Source: CAYZHM01 sp964478225 (lineage in GTDB: Bacteria > Pseudomonadota > Alphaproteobacteria > Micavibrionales > Micavibrionaceae). From it: a stretch of DNA of 64,000 nt. Position 1 is the first letter of the stretch; every line of letters begins with the position of its first letter. The stretch covers positions 1 to 64,000 of the forward strand of contig CAYZHM010000002.1 in the NCBI GenBank assembly GCA_964478225.1, given 5' to 3'. A program made the translations under genes and the position numbers. The notes under the pieces were generated by a model. It did not search any database. It was not told the DNA's origin and worked only from the letters and a program-made list of their open reading frames with translations. Positions 1 to 7,334 of this stretch are shown in pieces.

Positions 1-149
1 GGCGCCTTGTCAATCTGGTCGTATGCCAACGCATCCTTCGAAAAATACTTCGTCAACGCCGCCGTCAGCGTCGTCTTACCATGGTCAACGTGACCAATCG
101 TCCCAATGTTACAGTGCGGCTTGTTCCGCTCAAATTTTTCTTTAGACAT
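1..149 (-). CDS. tuf: Elongation factor Tu, N-terminal part (cut by window edge)
   Basis: EF-Tu is the GTPase that brings aminoacyl-tRNA to the ribosome A site. Only the first 49 codons lie in the window. They carry the G1 P-loop GHVDHGKT at residues 19-26 and the usual start MSKEKFERNKPH. An AGGAG ribosome-binding site lies 8 bases before the ATG at 149. The gene lies downstream of tRNA-Gly(TCC) on the same strand, which resembles the common tRNA-tuf arrangement. The small ORF at 180-311 is wedged between the two. Confidence 0.97.
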   Translation of the reverse strand, partial: MSKEKFERNKPHCNIGTIGHVDHGKTTLTAALTKYFSKDALAYDQIDKA

Positions 150-179
150 CGTAGTGCTCTCCTTTTTTTAATTTAAATT

Positions 180-311
180 CTAATGGCCAATCCCATATTC
201 GATATGGATCGTAATCTGTTCAGCGATCCGCTCGTCGCTTGATGTCGGACCTGATTTGATTGTGCTTTGCTCAGCAATCTTATTCAAAAACTCTTCATTC
301 AACGCAGTCAT
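180..311 (-). CDS. Small hypothetical protein, 43 aa
   Basis: A 43-codon ORF starting MTALNEEFLNKIAEQ and ending IEYGIGH lies between tRNA-Gly(TCC) and tuf, on their strand. An AAAGGA Shine-Dalgarno sequence sits about 8 bases before the ATG at 311, and the stop is 30 bases before the tuf start codon. It has no transmembrane segment or motif I recognise. The residues are mostly polar and mildly acidic. A product is supported by the ribosome-binding site and position only. It would probably be co-transcribed with tuf. It could instead be a non-functional leader. Confidence 0.5.
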   Translation of the reverse strand: MTALNEEFLNKIAEQSTIKSGPTSSDERIAEQITIHIEYGIGH

Positions 312-333
312 TTGTTTTTTCCTTTGGTTGGTG

Positions 334-361
334 GCCCGCCTTCGCCAAGGCTACGGCGGGC
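334..361. repeat. GCCCGCC...GGCGGGC hairpin repeat
   Basis: A perfect 7-base inverted repeat, GCCCGCC at 334-340 and GGCGGGC at 355-361, encloses TTCGCCAAGGCTAC. It is followed by a second smaller imperfect repeat (GGCTCGCTATGCTCGCC). The pair sits between tRNA-Gly(TCC) and the 43-codon ORF. It looks like a small dispersed hairpin repeat, or a processing or attenuation stem in the tRNA-tuf transcript. It has no T-run, so it is not a standard terminator. Confidence 0.5.
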
Positions 362-404
362 ATAAGCGTTTCTAAGGCTCGCTATGCTCGCCAAGAAAAG
401 CGAA

Positions 405-478
405 TGGAGCGGGTGAAGGGAATCGAACCCTCATAGCCAGCTTGGAAGGCTAGTGCTTTACCACTAAGCTACACCCGC
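405..478 (-). tRNA. tRNA-Gly (anticodon TCC)
   Basis: A full cloverleaf can be folded. The acceptor stem is GCGGGTG/CACCCGC, the D-arm GCTTAGTGGTAAAGC, the anticodon loop CTTCCAA with TCC, and the T-arm contains GGTTCGATTCC. The 3' CCA is encoded. It reads GGA and GGG glycine codons. It is transcribed towards tuf. Confidence 0.97.
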
Positions 479-492
479 ATGACAGATATAGA

Positions 493-521
493 CAGTTAGC
501 GCGGTTCAGCGTAAAAATCAA
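493..521 (-). promoter_or_regulatory. Putative promoter of tRNA-Gly(TCC)
   Basis: On the minus strand TTGATT (516-521) and TAACTG (493-498) are separated by 17 bases, and the tRNA begins 14 bases further on. The -10 is weak. The call rests on spacing and position. Confidence 0.4.
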
Positions 522-540
522 TGGGAAAAGGAGCTTTTCT

Positions 541-966
541 ATGCCGTTGCAACAGCCCGATATTTTACCAATTTCAGAAGAGGACTATATTCTAGATGAG
601 AATTATGCCTATGAATGGGATATCAACGGCATTCCGCAAAGAATCAATATTCCCAAGGGTTTTATTTATGATGGCGCTTCCGTTCCCCGCTTGTTGTGGT
701 CGGTTTCGGGACTAACTCCAGACGGGCTTATACGCGCGGCGGCGCTTGTTCATGATTGGATTTATAATTTTGAAGGGATGTTGCCTGAAGGGTCTTACCA
801 GTATTTTCAAGACGGGCAATGGAAACAAGTTCACGGCAAATGGAAGCGTAAAGATGCTGACCGCCTTTTTGCTCGCATGATGAAGGAGGCCAATGTTCCA
901 AAATGGAAACGTCAATTGGCTTATCAAGCTGTGCGATGGTTTGGGCGTGCTTATTGGAATGAATAG
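541..966 (+). CDS. DUF1353 family protein
   Basis: A 141-residue protein matching the DUF1353 family, a small family found in phages and bacterial genomes with no assigned biochemical role. The family hallmarks are present: DGASVPR at residues 44-50, HDWIYN at 71-76 and a DADRLFARMM helix at 105-114. An AAGGAG ribosome-binding site lies 8 bases before the ATG. It stands alone between tRNA-Gly and a convergent asparaginase-like gene. Its phage affinity and tRNA-side location could mean it is a remnant of an old insertion, but no integrase or other phage gene is near. Confidence 0.8.
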   Translation: MPLQQPDILPISEEDYILDENYAYEWDINGIPQRINIPKGFIYDGASVPRLLWSVSGLTPDGLIRAAALVHDWIYNFEGMLPEGSYQYFQDGQWKQVHGKWKRKDADRLFARMMKEANVPKWKRQLAYQAVRWFGRAYWNE

Positions 967-969
967 GAT

Positions 970-1458
970 TTAAAGCTCTTTAAAAAAACCTGTTTCACGA
1001 TCTTTGGTCACATTCCCAGCCTTAAAAATCTGGCCGTTCATGGCGATATAGACGCCGGGAGGGCAGAGCTGGGCCGCGGTGATGGCGCTACCCAGATTAA
1101 AGCTGGCATCTGAGTTAAATAATGAAAATGGACGCATGGCTCCTGTCAGGACCACCGTCTTATCCTCCATATGATCTTTCAGGTAAGATGCGGTTTTTTC
1201 CATGGTTCCTGTGCCATGGCTTATGATAATGGAATGCTCATGGCGCGCAAGAACGGCCTTTTTAATGGTTTCACGATCATTTTCGCCCATATGGAGAGAA
1301 TCTTTGAGCATAAGGACTTCATGTGGGATTTGTTCGCTTCTGCATTGTTTTAATATCTCGGGAATGCGTGTTTTTCCGTCAAAAACAAGCTCTTCTGTCA
1401 CCGGATCGTGGATTTTATCTATGGTACCACCGGTTGCAAAAATGAAAATATCATTCAT
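970..1458 (-). CDS. Asparaginase N-terminal-domain protein
   Basis: About 162 residues matching only the N-terminal domain of L-asparaginase/glutaminase; classical enzymes are about 330 residues. TGGTID at 9-14 carries the nucleophilic Thr12. The second motif reads HGTGTM at 81-86 instead of HGTDTM, so the usual substrate-binding Asp is Gly. The Lys of DKTVVLTGAMRP is kept. Single-domain proteins of this kind occur in other proteobacteria, so this need not be a pseudogene. I chose the ATG at 1458 because family members start directly before IFIFATGG; an in-frame GTG lies at 1473. Its activity is uncertain. Confidence 0.8.
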   Translation of the reverse strand: MNDIFIFATGGTIDKIHDPVTEELVFDGKTRIPEILKQCRSEQIPHEVLMLKDSLHMGENDRETIKKAVLARHEHSIIISHGTGTMEKTASYLKDHMEDKTVVLTGAMRPFSLFNSDASFNLGSAITAAQLCPPGVYIAMNGQIFKAGNVTKDRETGFFKEL

Positions 1459-1480
1459 GAGCCTTTCATACACTCTTGAC

Positions 1481-1508
1481 TTGCGCAGCGAAAGTCTTTT
1501 TGTTACTG
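1481..1508 (+). promoter_or_regulatory. Putative promoter of tRNA-Tyr
   Basis: TTGCGC (1481-1486) and TTACTG (1503-1508) are 16 bases apart and end 12 bases before tRNA-Tyr, as expected for a tRNA promoter. TTGACT at 1476 is an alternative -35. Confidence 0.4.
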
Positions 1509-1520
1509 AACATCAGAAGT

Positions 1521-1606
1521 GGAAGGGTGGCCGAGTGGTTAATGGCAGCAGACTGTAAATCTGCCCTCTTATGAGTACGCAGGTTCAAATCCTGCCCCTT
1601 CCACCA
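1521..1606 (+). tRNA. tRNA-Tyr (anticodon GTA)
   Basis: An 86-base class II tRNA. The acceptor stem is GGAAGGG/CCCTTCC, the anticodon loop CTGTAAA carries GTA, a long variable arm CCCTCTTATGAGTACG follows, and the T-loop is GGTTCAAATCC. The CCA end is encoded. It decodes TAC and TAT. Confidence 0.97.
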
Positions 1607-1625
1607 TTTTACGTTAAGGTCTTGC

Positions 1626-2405
1626 ATGAGCATCCCTGAGAAAGTCCGTACTTCCCTTGCTGTTATACGAGCCTATAGCCGGAATGTCCGTGACGCGAAA
1701 AACGAGCCTGAAGCCCCCTACTTGCCAATGATGATCCAGCCTGATGATATCTGTTTGCATATCGGTGCAACGGATGGGCGGCACAGTTACATGATGGCCA
1801 AAGCTTTGAAGAGCGGCCATGGGCATATCTATGCGTTTGAACCATCGCCTGTTACTTTTCCTGTTTTGGAGAAAGTTATAGTCCTTCATAAATTGAGAAA
1901 GAAAATCACTGCCAAGCGTCTGGCGATTGGGAATGTGCCCCAAAAACTTACACTAAATGTTCCTATCAAACATAGCGGTCGGCAGGGTCATGCTTATGGA
2001 TTTACATCGGTGTGGCCCCAAGATATGCGTCTTGATATCAATAAGCTTCCTTTGCTTTATTTTGATGTTGAATCTACTACGATTGATGCCATCGTTCAAA
2101 ATCTAACGAAGCGCGTCGATTTTATCCGAATGGACATTGAAGGAAGCGAAATGTTGGCCTTGCAAGGGGGATGGGAGTCCATCAAAACTTTCAAGCCGCA
2201 TTTGCTCATTGAGGTGCACCCGGATTTGCTCGAAAAGCAATTCGGAAGTAAATCCCAAGAGATCTATGACATGTTTAAATCGTTGGGTTATGCGATTTAT
2301 CATTTGGAAGGGGATAGGCTCGTTCCGTCGTCACACTTGGATATCAAACCTTGGAAAGATTATTTCTTTTTACATCCTGAGCGTCCACACCAATTGCCAT
2401 TATGA
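1626..2405 (+). CDS. FkbM family SAM-dependent methyltransferase
   Basis: A 259-residue Rossmann methyltransferase of the FkbM family, whose members methylate hydroxyl groups of sugars or secondary metabolites. SAM motif I is HIGATDG at 45-51, followed by acidic FEPSP at 71-75, DIEGSE at 170-175 (the FkbM hallmark) and EVHP at 196-199. The substrate cannot be read from the sequence. The gene lies directly after tRNA-Tyr and overlaps rlmB by 4 bases (ATGA), so the two are probably translated together. No polysaccharide cluster surrounds it. Confidence 0.88.
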   Translation: MSIPEKVRTSLAVIRAYSRNVRDAKNEPEAPYLPMMIQPDDICLHIGATDGRHSYMMAKALKSGHGHIYAFEPSPVTFPVLEKVIVLHKLRKKITAKRLAIGNVPQKLTLNVPIKHSGRQGHAYGFTSVWPQDMRLDINKLPLLYFDVESTTIDAIVQNLTKRVDFIRMDIEGSEMLALQGGWESIKTFKPHLLIEVHPDLLEKQFGSKSQEIYDMFKSLGYAIYHLEGDRLVPSSHLDIKPWKDYFFLHPERPHQLPL

Positions 2406-3148
2406 ATAAGCCGCATAACAACACTCCTCGCCCTGCCCTTTACGGACTTCATGCCGTTCGTGAAGCATGGCTGAACCCGCAAAGACGTGTGCGCGCGCTT
2501 TATTTGAGCGATGCCGGCACTGGAAGTTTTGAGAATATCTTGAGGGAGAGCAAAGGGCTTAAGCGTCCAGCTCCCACAATCATTGATAAAAGAGATTTGG
2601 ATAAGATGCTTCCGCAAGGAGCAGTCCATCAAGGCATTGCTTTGGCCGCAGACCCACTGGATGACGTCTTTCTCAGCGACATCCTCATCAAAGCCGGCCA
2701 AAATTCGCTTGTGCTCATACTTGATCAAGTTACGGATCCGCACAATGTCGGCGCGATTTTGCGTTCGGCGTGCGCGTTTGGGGTTGATGGTATTGTCATG
2801 CAAAAGAAACATGCGCCAATGTTGGATGGTGTTTTGGCGAAGGCGGCAAGCGGAGCGGTCGAGCATGTGGCGGTTGCTTATGAAACAAACCTCAGTCGCT
2901 CTATTGAAGAATTAAAAGAGGGCGGATTTTTTGTTTACGGTCTTGATGAGCGCGGCGAAGATATCGGACGCATGAAGCCGGGCGGCAAGGTTGCCCTTGT
3001 TCTCGGCGCCGAGGGGCCGGGTATGCGGCGGTTGGTGAAAGAAAACTGCGATGCGTTGCTGAAAATCCCGATGAAAGGGCCAGTCGAATCACTCAATGTT
3101 TCCAATGCAGCGGCTGTAGCGCTATATGCGTTGAGTTCAAAAATCTAA
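2402..3148 (+). CDS. rlmB: 23S rRNA (guanosine-2'-O-)-methyltransferase, TrmH/SpoU family
   Basis: A SPOUT methyltransferase of 248 residues. In RlmB this fold 2'-O-methylates G2251 in the 23S rRNA P-loop. Motif 1 is DPHNVGAILRS at 112-122, motif 2 LGAEGPGMR at 201-209 and motif 3 PMKGPVESLNVSNAAA at 223-238, which together form the trefoil knot and SAM pocket. An N-terminal substrate-binding domain (about 10-85, starting YGLHAVREA) is present, which favours RlmB over short TrmL or TrmH. Its start overlaps the FkbM gene. Confusion with another SpoU member is possible. Confidence 0.9.
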   Translation: MNKPHNNTPRPALYGLHAVREAWLNPQRRVRALYLSDAGTGSFENILRESKGLKRPAPTIIDKRDLDKMLPQGAVHQGIALAADPLDDVFLSDILIKAGQNSLVLILDQVTDPHNVGAILRSACAFGVDGIVMQKKHAPMLDGVLAKAASGAVEHVAVAYETNLSRSIEELKEGGFFVYGLDERGEDIGRMKPGGKVALVLGAEGPGMRRLVKENCDALLKIPMKGPVESLNVSNAAAVALYALSSKI

Positions 3149-3189
3149 CCGATTGATTCTTAATAACTCTTTGTTATTATTATGTAAAA

Positions 3190-3195
3190 TATAAT
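3190..3195 (+). promoter_or_regulatory. TATAAT -10 box in the rlmB-polA gap
   Basis: A perfect TATAAT lies 42 bases after the rlmB stop in an AT-rich stretch. The -35 region at 17-base spacing (CTCTTT) is poor. It could start a transcript running to the terminator at 3592-3630. Confidence 0.35.
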
Positions 3196-3316
3196 AATGG
3201 CTCCCTGCAATTTTTGACAAAAGCCATCGATTTTTGTTACCGTTAAAGTATAAGAAAATAAAAAGCCGTTTATACTAATAAAAAACGGAAGCGGCAGTTA
3301 ATAGAGGGTGGTTGTT

Positions 3317-3535
3317 ATGTTCGGCATGAAGCATGCCAGAGCGCTTTTGGGTGTGGTGTTGCGCCCAATTGATGTTCTGGACACGAATACTTGGTCTTTT
3401 CAAATAATTTGTTCCTCAATACTTGCGGGCGTTCGTCCCGCAACTTTTGTGGCTGTGTTTTCTCAAAATATTGATATTTCACGTTTTTTGGCCTTATCGG
3501 CCAGAAACTCCATGAGTGTTTTTCCTTTCCCCTGA
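3317..3535 (+). CDS. Possible small protein in the rlmB-polA gap, 72 aa
   Basis: An open frame starting MFGMKHARALLGVV with an AGAGGG sequence about 9 bases before the ATG; an in-frame GTG lies at 3308. It has hydrophobic patches and ends SVFPFP. I recognise no family. It lies in a 527-base gap whose other content is structural: a perfect 11-base-pair hairpin at 3547-3577 and a terminator at 3592-3630. The locus might instead encode a non-coding RNA. It lacks the signature sequences of tmRNA and RNase P RNA that I would recognise. Confidence 0.3.
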   Translation: MFGMKHARALLGVVLRPIDVLDTNTWSFQIICSSILAGVRPATFVAVFSQNIDISRFLALSARNSMSVFPFP

Positions 3536-3546
3536 AACCCGCAGTA

Positions 3547-3577
3547 CTTTTCAGAACCCTAACCCAGTTCTGAAAAG
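3547..3577 (+). other. Perfect 11-bp hairpin
   Basis: CTTTTCAGAAC (3547-3557) and GTTCTGAAAAG (3567-3577) form a perfect stem with a 9-base loop, followed by GGTTTCT. It sits 15 bases before the strong terminator at 3592. It may be an operator, or the 3' domain of a structured RNA. Confidence 0.6.
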
Positions 3578-3591
3578 GGTTTCTAACCTCG

Positions 3592-3631
3592 CTCCCCTGT
3601 CCAGCGTATCCGGGCAGGGGAGTATTTTTTA
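3592..3631 (+). terminator. Rho-independent terminator before polA
   Basis: CTCCCCTG (3592-3599) pairs with CAGGGGAG (3615-3622) and is followed by TATTTTTTA. It ends a plus-strand transcript 45 bases before polA, which separates polA from rlmB and implies that something in the gap, or a long rlmB 3' UTR, is terminated here. Confidence 0.85.
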
Positions 3632-3675
3632 TGTGGGTCTAGACATCAGTATATGAATCGCCCACTTTAAGCGTC

Positions 3676-6456
3676 ATGTCCAAAGACGAGCTTTTCCTGA
3701 TTGACGGTTCCGGGTTTATTTTCCGTGCGTATTACGCGATGGCGTATCGTGGTGGAACGTCCATGACCAATTCGGAAGGAACGCCCGTCGGTGCGGTCTA
3801 TGGCTTCACCAACATGCTGCTGAAGATGCTCAAGGATTATCATGCACCGTATATCGCCGTGATATTCGATGCGGCGCGAGTGAATTTCAGAAATGATATT
3901 TATCCAGAATACAAGGCCAACCGTGATGAGACGCCTGAAGATTTAATCCCGCAATTTCCATTGATCCGCGATGCGGTTGAGGCCTTTGATATGCCCTCCT
4001 TGCAGTTGGAGGGTTACGAAGCAGATGATCTGATTGCGACATACACCAAGCTGGCGCTGGCGCAGGGCAAGAATGTCGTGATTGTGTCTTCGGATAAAGA
4101 CTTGATGCAGCTTGTAAAGCCAGGCGTGCGGATGCTTGATCCGATGAAAAGCGAGTTCATTGATGAGAAAGGTGTTGTTGAAAAATTTGGTGTGACGCCG
4201 GACAAAGTTGTTGATGTGCAGGCTCTCGCAGGAGATCCGACCGACAATGTTCCCGGCGTTCCCGGAATAGGAATCAAAACAGCGGCGCAATTGATTAATG
4301 AATATGGTGATCTGGATACTCTGCTCGCGCGCGCAGGAGAAATTAAACAAGAAAAGCGCCGTGAGACTTTAATCACGAACGCCGAGAATGCACGGATTTC
4401 CAAAAAGCTTGTGATGTTGGATGAAAACGTGCCTGTGCCTGTGCCACTCGATGATTTAAAAACTCACAATCCGGACAAACCGGGCTTGATGGCGTTTTTG
4501 CAGAAGCATGGGTTTAATTCAATTATCAAACGGGTGTCGAACGGAAATGGGAATGGGGCTGTTCCTGCATCTGCAGAAATGCCTTCGTCCCCTGCTCCGC
4601 AGGATGATGCTCTGCCGGATATTTCTAAAAACAAATACACGCTGATTAATGATGAAAAAATTTTGAAAGAATGGATTGCTGAGGCCTATGAAACGGGCTT
4701 TCTTGCTGTCGATACTGAAACGACCGGGCTTACGCCTGCAAAAGCCAATCTGGTTGGTATTTCGATTTCATCTGTTGTTGGCAAAGGCGGGTACATTCCT
4801 GTTGGGCATGTCTTTGAAATGGATTTGCTTGGCGACAGTAAAAACGACATTCCGCAATTGCCCAAAGATAAAGTTATTGCCCTTTTGAAACCAATTTTGG
4901 AAGTCGAGAGTGTTCTCAAGATCGGCCACAACATGAAATATGATTGGCAAATGTTTGCAAAAGAAGGGGTTCATATTCATCCTTGCGACGATACGATGCT
5001 GATCTCCTATGTGCTGGACGGCTCGTCGCATTCACACGGCATGGATTCCTTGGTTAAACAAAACTTCGATCATGACACAATCAAATATGAAGACGTGGCA
5101 GGCAAGGGAAAATCCGCCGTGACCTTTGACCGCGTACCCATCGATAAGGCCGTTGATTATGCCTCTGAAGATGCTGAAGTCACTTTAAGATTACACAAAA
5201 TTTTGAAACCAAGATTAGCGCAAGAAAAAATGGTTTCTGTTTATGAGAATATCGAGCGCCCTCTTATTTCTGTTATTGCGCAAATGGAACTTGCCGGCAT
5301 CAAAGTTGACCCTGCAACGCTTTATTCCATGTCAATGGAATTTGGAAAAAAGCTCGTGGTCTTGGAAGAAGAAATTTATAAACTTGCGGGGACACAATTT
5401 AACATCGGATCCCCCAAGCAAGTTGGCGAGATTCTGTTTGATAATCTTGGCCTTGATGGTGGCAAAAAAACGAAGACAGGCCAACAATCCACTGATGTTG
5501 GTGTTCTTGAAGACCTAGCGGCGCAGGGTCATGAGATCGTGCAAAAAATCCTTGATTGGCGGCAACTTTCGAAACTCAAATCAACTTATACGGATGCGTT
5601 ACAGGAACAAATTAACCCCGCCACAGGACGCGTGCATACGTCCTATCACATGACGGGGACAAGCACGGGGCGATTGTCGTCAACGGACCCGAACCTGCAA
5701 AACATTCCGATCCGTACCGAAGAAGGACGGCGTATCCGTGAGGCATTTGTCGCAATGGAAGGATGTGTTCTGCTGTCGGTTGATTATTCACAAGTTGAAT
5801 TAAGATTGGCGGCGGAGATGGCGGGAGTGCACGCTTTGAAACAGGCTTTCAAAGAGGGCAAAGACATTCATGCGATTACGGCCAGCCAAGTGTTTGATGT
5901 GCCACTTGATCAGGTGACGCCTGATATCCGCCGTCAAGCGAAGGCCGTGAATTTTGGAATCATCTATGGCATATCGGGATGGGGCCTTGCGAAACAACTT
6001 GGGATCAGCGCAGGCGAAGCGGGTGAATTTATCAAACGTTATCTGAATAGGTTCAGCGAAATTCAGACCTTCATGGAAGAGAAAAAAGAAGAGGCGCGCA
6101 AATACGGATATGTGAAGACTCTGTATGGCCGCAAATGTTTTACGCCTTACATCAACGCGAAGATCCCGGCGCAGAAGGCTGGCGCGGAGCGCGCGGCCAT
6201 CAATGCACCGCTACAGGGAACAGCCGCGGACATCATGAAGATTGCAATGGCACGCATTCCGCGTGAATTACAAAAAGCCGGATTAAATGCCAAAATGCTT
6301 TTGCAGGTTCACGATGAATTGATTTTTGAAGTGCCGGTGGGCGAGATCGAAGAAACAGCAGCTCTCGTCAAAAAAACAATGGAGAACGTGGTCAAGCTCG
6401 ACGTCCCCCTTGTTGCAGAAACAGGCTCCGGCCAATCCTGGGCCGAAGCGCATTAA
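3676..6456 (+). CDS. polA: DNA polymerase I
   Basis: A 926-residue repair and Okazaki-fragment-processing polymerase. The 5'-3' exonuclease/FEN domain covers about 1-295 (LIDGSGFIFRAYYA; DKDLMQL). The 3'-5' proofreading domain has an intact exo I VDTETTG, exo II KIGHNMKYDW and exo III YASEDAEVT, so proofreading is probably active. Polymerase motif A is SVDYSQVELR, motif B RRQAKAVNFGIIYG and motif C QVHDELIFE, ending WAEAH. The length is normal. It is convergent with the small gene at 6461, with 4 bases between stops. Confidence 0.98.
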   Translation: MSKDELFLIDGSGFIFRAYYAMAYRGGTSMTNSEGTPVGAVYGFTNMLLKMLKDYHAPYIAVIFDAARVNFRNDIYPEYKANRDETPEDLIPQFPLIRDAVEAFDMPSLQLEGYEADDLIATYTKLALAQGKNVVIVSSDKDLMQLVKPGVRMLDPMKSEFIDEKGVVEKFGVTPDKVVDVQALAGDPTDNVPGVPGIGIKTAAQLINEYGDLDTLLARAGEIKQEKRRETLITNAENARISKKLVMLDENVPVPVPLDDLKTHNPDKPGLMAFLQKHGFNSIIKRVSNGNGNGAVPASAEMPSSPAPQDDALPDISKNKYTLINDEKILKEWIAEAYETGFLAVDTETTGLTPAKANLVGISISSVVGKGGYIPVGHVFEMDLLGDSKNDIPQLPKDKVIALLKPILEVESVLKIGHNMKYDWQMFAKEGVHIHPCDDTMLISYVLDGSSHSHGMDSLVKQNFDHDTIKYEDVAGKGKSAVTFDRVPIDKAVDYASEDAEVTLRLHKILKPRLAQEKMVSVYENIERPLISVIAQMELAGIKVDPATLYSMSMEFGKKLVVLEEEIYKLAGTQFNIGSPKQVGEILFDNLGLDGGKKTKTGQQSTDVGVLEDLAAQGHEIVQKILDWRQLSKLKSTYTDALQEQINPATGRVHTSYHMTGTSTGRLSSTDPNLQNIPIRTEEGRRIREAFVAMEGCVLLSVDYSQVELRLAAEMAGVHALKQAFKEGKDIHAITASQVFDVPLDQVTPDIRRQAKAVNFGIIYGISGWGLAKQLGISAGEAGEFIKRYLNRFSEIQTFMEEKKEEARKYGYVKTLYGRKCFTPYINAKIPAQKAGAERAAINAPLQGTAADIMKIAMARIPRELQKAGLNAKMLLQVHDELIFEVPVGEIEETAALVKKTMENVVKLDVPLVAETGSGQSWAEAH

Positions 6457-6460
6457 TTGC

Positions 6461-6709
6461 TTACGCTGGTTTTGGGTGGTTATTTGGCCAAAGCAAGACT
6501 TCAGTTTCGTAGCCTTCTTTATCGATAACCTTCACGCTACGTTGGTGAACCTCATTTTGATGGAGGCAATAATCAACGACTTCACCAAACTCATCTGGAA
6601 ATTCTACGGGTGGCTCTTGTTGTGCTTGTGCCTGTTCCTCAGGGGTAACCACCAATACATTAAGATATTTGGTACTAAAAAACCTTTGTGTGACTTGCTT
6701 GAGGTTCAT
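6461..6709 (-). CDS. Small hypothetical protein, 82 aa
   Basis: The last of three small minus-strand genes. I use the ATG at 6709 because a TAGGAG ribosome-binding site lies 5-6 bases before it; an in-frame GTG at 6715 would overlap that site. The protein starts MNLKQVTQRFFSTKYLNVL. It has a Glu/Gln/Pro-rich middle and a C-terminal part VKVIDKEGYETEVLLWPNN that may be a small beta-structure. It has no signal peptide or known motif. The stop codon of the upstream gene is built into its ribosome-binding site, which implies translational coupling. Confidence 0.65.
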   Translation of the reverse strand: MNLKQVTQRFFSTKYLNVLVVTPEEQAQAQQEPPVEFPDEFGEVVDYCLHQNEVHQRSVKVIDKEGYETEVLLWPNNHPKPA

Positions 6710-6717
6710 ACGCACTC

Positions 6718-6960
6718 CTATAATTCATAATTGTCAGGATTATAAACTCTTAAAGCAGGTTTTGAAAATCTATTATAACCCGGTTCTTGTGTATCATCAC
6801 CAACGGCTTTGCGGAGGTCGTGGACGAAGGATATATATTGCTGCGGAGCCATACAGCGCCCGGCATGAATTTCTCTGGATTCCTCGTCGATAGCCGATTT
6901 TGGTAAAGGCGGCAAAGAGAACAATGAAAACGCAGAACTTATAATTTCTCTTATGTTCAT
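6718..6960 (-). CDS. Small hypothetical protein, 80 aa
   Basis: The middle gene of the three-gene set, starting MNIREIISSAFSLFSLPPLP and ending VYNPDNYEL. The first 20 residues are moderately hydrophobic but lack a clear signal-peptide charge pattern. The segment AGRCMAPQQYISFVHDLRKAVGD looks like an amphipathic helix. The ribosome-binding site before 6960 is weak (TTAGAAAC). Its TAG stop lies inside the TAGGAG of the next gene. I know no family for it. Confidence 0.55.
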   Translation of the reverse strand: MNIREIISSAFSLFSLPPLPKSAIDEESREIHAGRCMAPQQYISFVHDLRKAVGDDTQEPGYNRFSKPALRVYNPDNYEL

Positions 6961-6975
6961 GTTTCTAACGCATTT

Positions 6976-7173
6976 TTAATTACACTCAGGCGATGGGACA
7001 TCCTCTTGTCCAAACGACCCTCTTTGAGGAATAAAACTCATATTTGATTTTTTGAAGAGGGACGCTCGAAATGCGACGCCCAGCGCATCAGAAACCGGTC
7101 TTTCTGGAGGATTCATTGCGATTTCACCCGGGTAAAAATCGATAAACTCCCCATGATGCTCAGTATTAGACAT
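6976..7173 (-). CDS. Small hypothetical protein, 65 aa
   Basis: The first gene of the three-gene set, with a good AGGAG site 7 bases before the ATG at 7173. It starts MSNTEHHGEFIDFYPGEIAM and ends PSPECN. It has no transmembrane segment, and I recognise no domain. It is divergent from rpmI, and the roughly 160-base gap between them would hold promoters for both directions. Confidence 0.6.
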   Translation of the reverse strand: MSNTEHHGEFIDFYPGEIAMNPPERPVSDALGVAFRASLFKKSNMSFIPQRGSFGQEDVPSPECN

Positions 7174-7217
7174 GTTACGCTCCTCTTGACCTGATTATGG
7201 AAGATAAAACTTTTTCC

Positions 7218-7247
7218 TTGCGTTTGACAACCCTTTTCCCCTATAAA
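7218..7247 (+). promoter_or_regulatory. Putative promoter of rpmI-rplT
   Basis: TATAAA (7242-7247) is preceded at 18 bases by TTGCGT (7218-7223). The closer TTGACA at 7224 is only 12 bases from the -10, too short to serve. A predicted start near 7255 lies just before a short ORF at 7258-7311. Confidence 0.45.
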
Positions 7248-7334
7248 CAGCGCATTCATGGGCGATCTGGCTTATAGTTTTCTCGGCTGCCTCGATTGCC
7301 TAAATACCTAACCCTTTGATTAAAGGAGATAAAA

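Noticed and set aside
3150..3300. tmRNA, RNase P RNA or 6S RNA
   Set aside because: None of the short conserved signatures I know for these RNAs is present; a new RNA cannot be excluded.
7224..7229. TTGACA as -35 for rpmI
   Set aside because: Only 12 bases separate it from TATAAA, too short for sigma-70.
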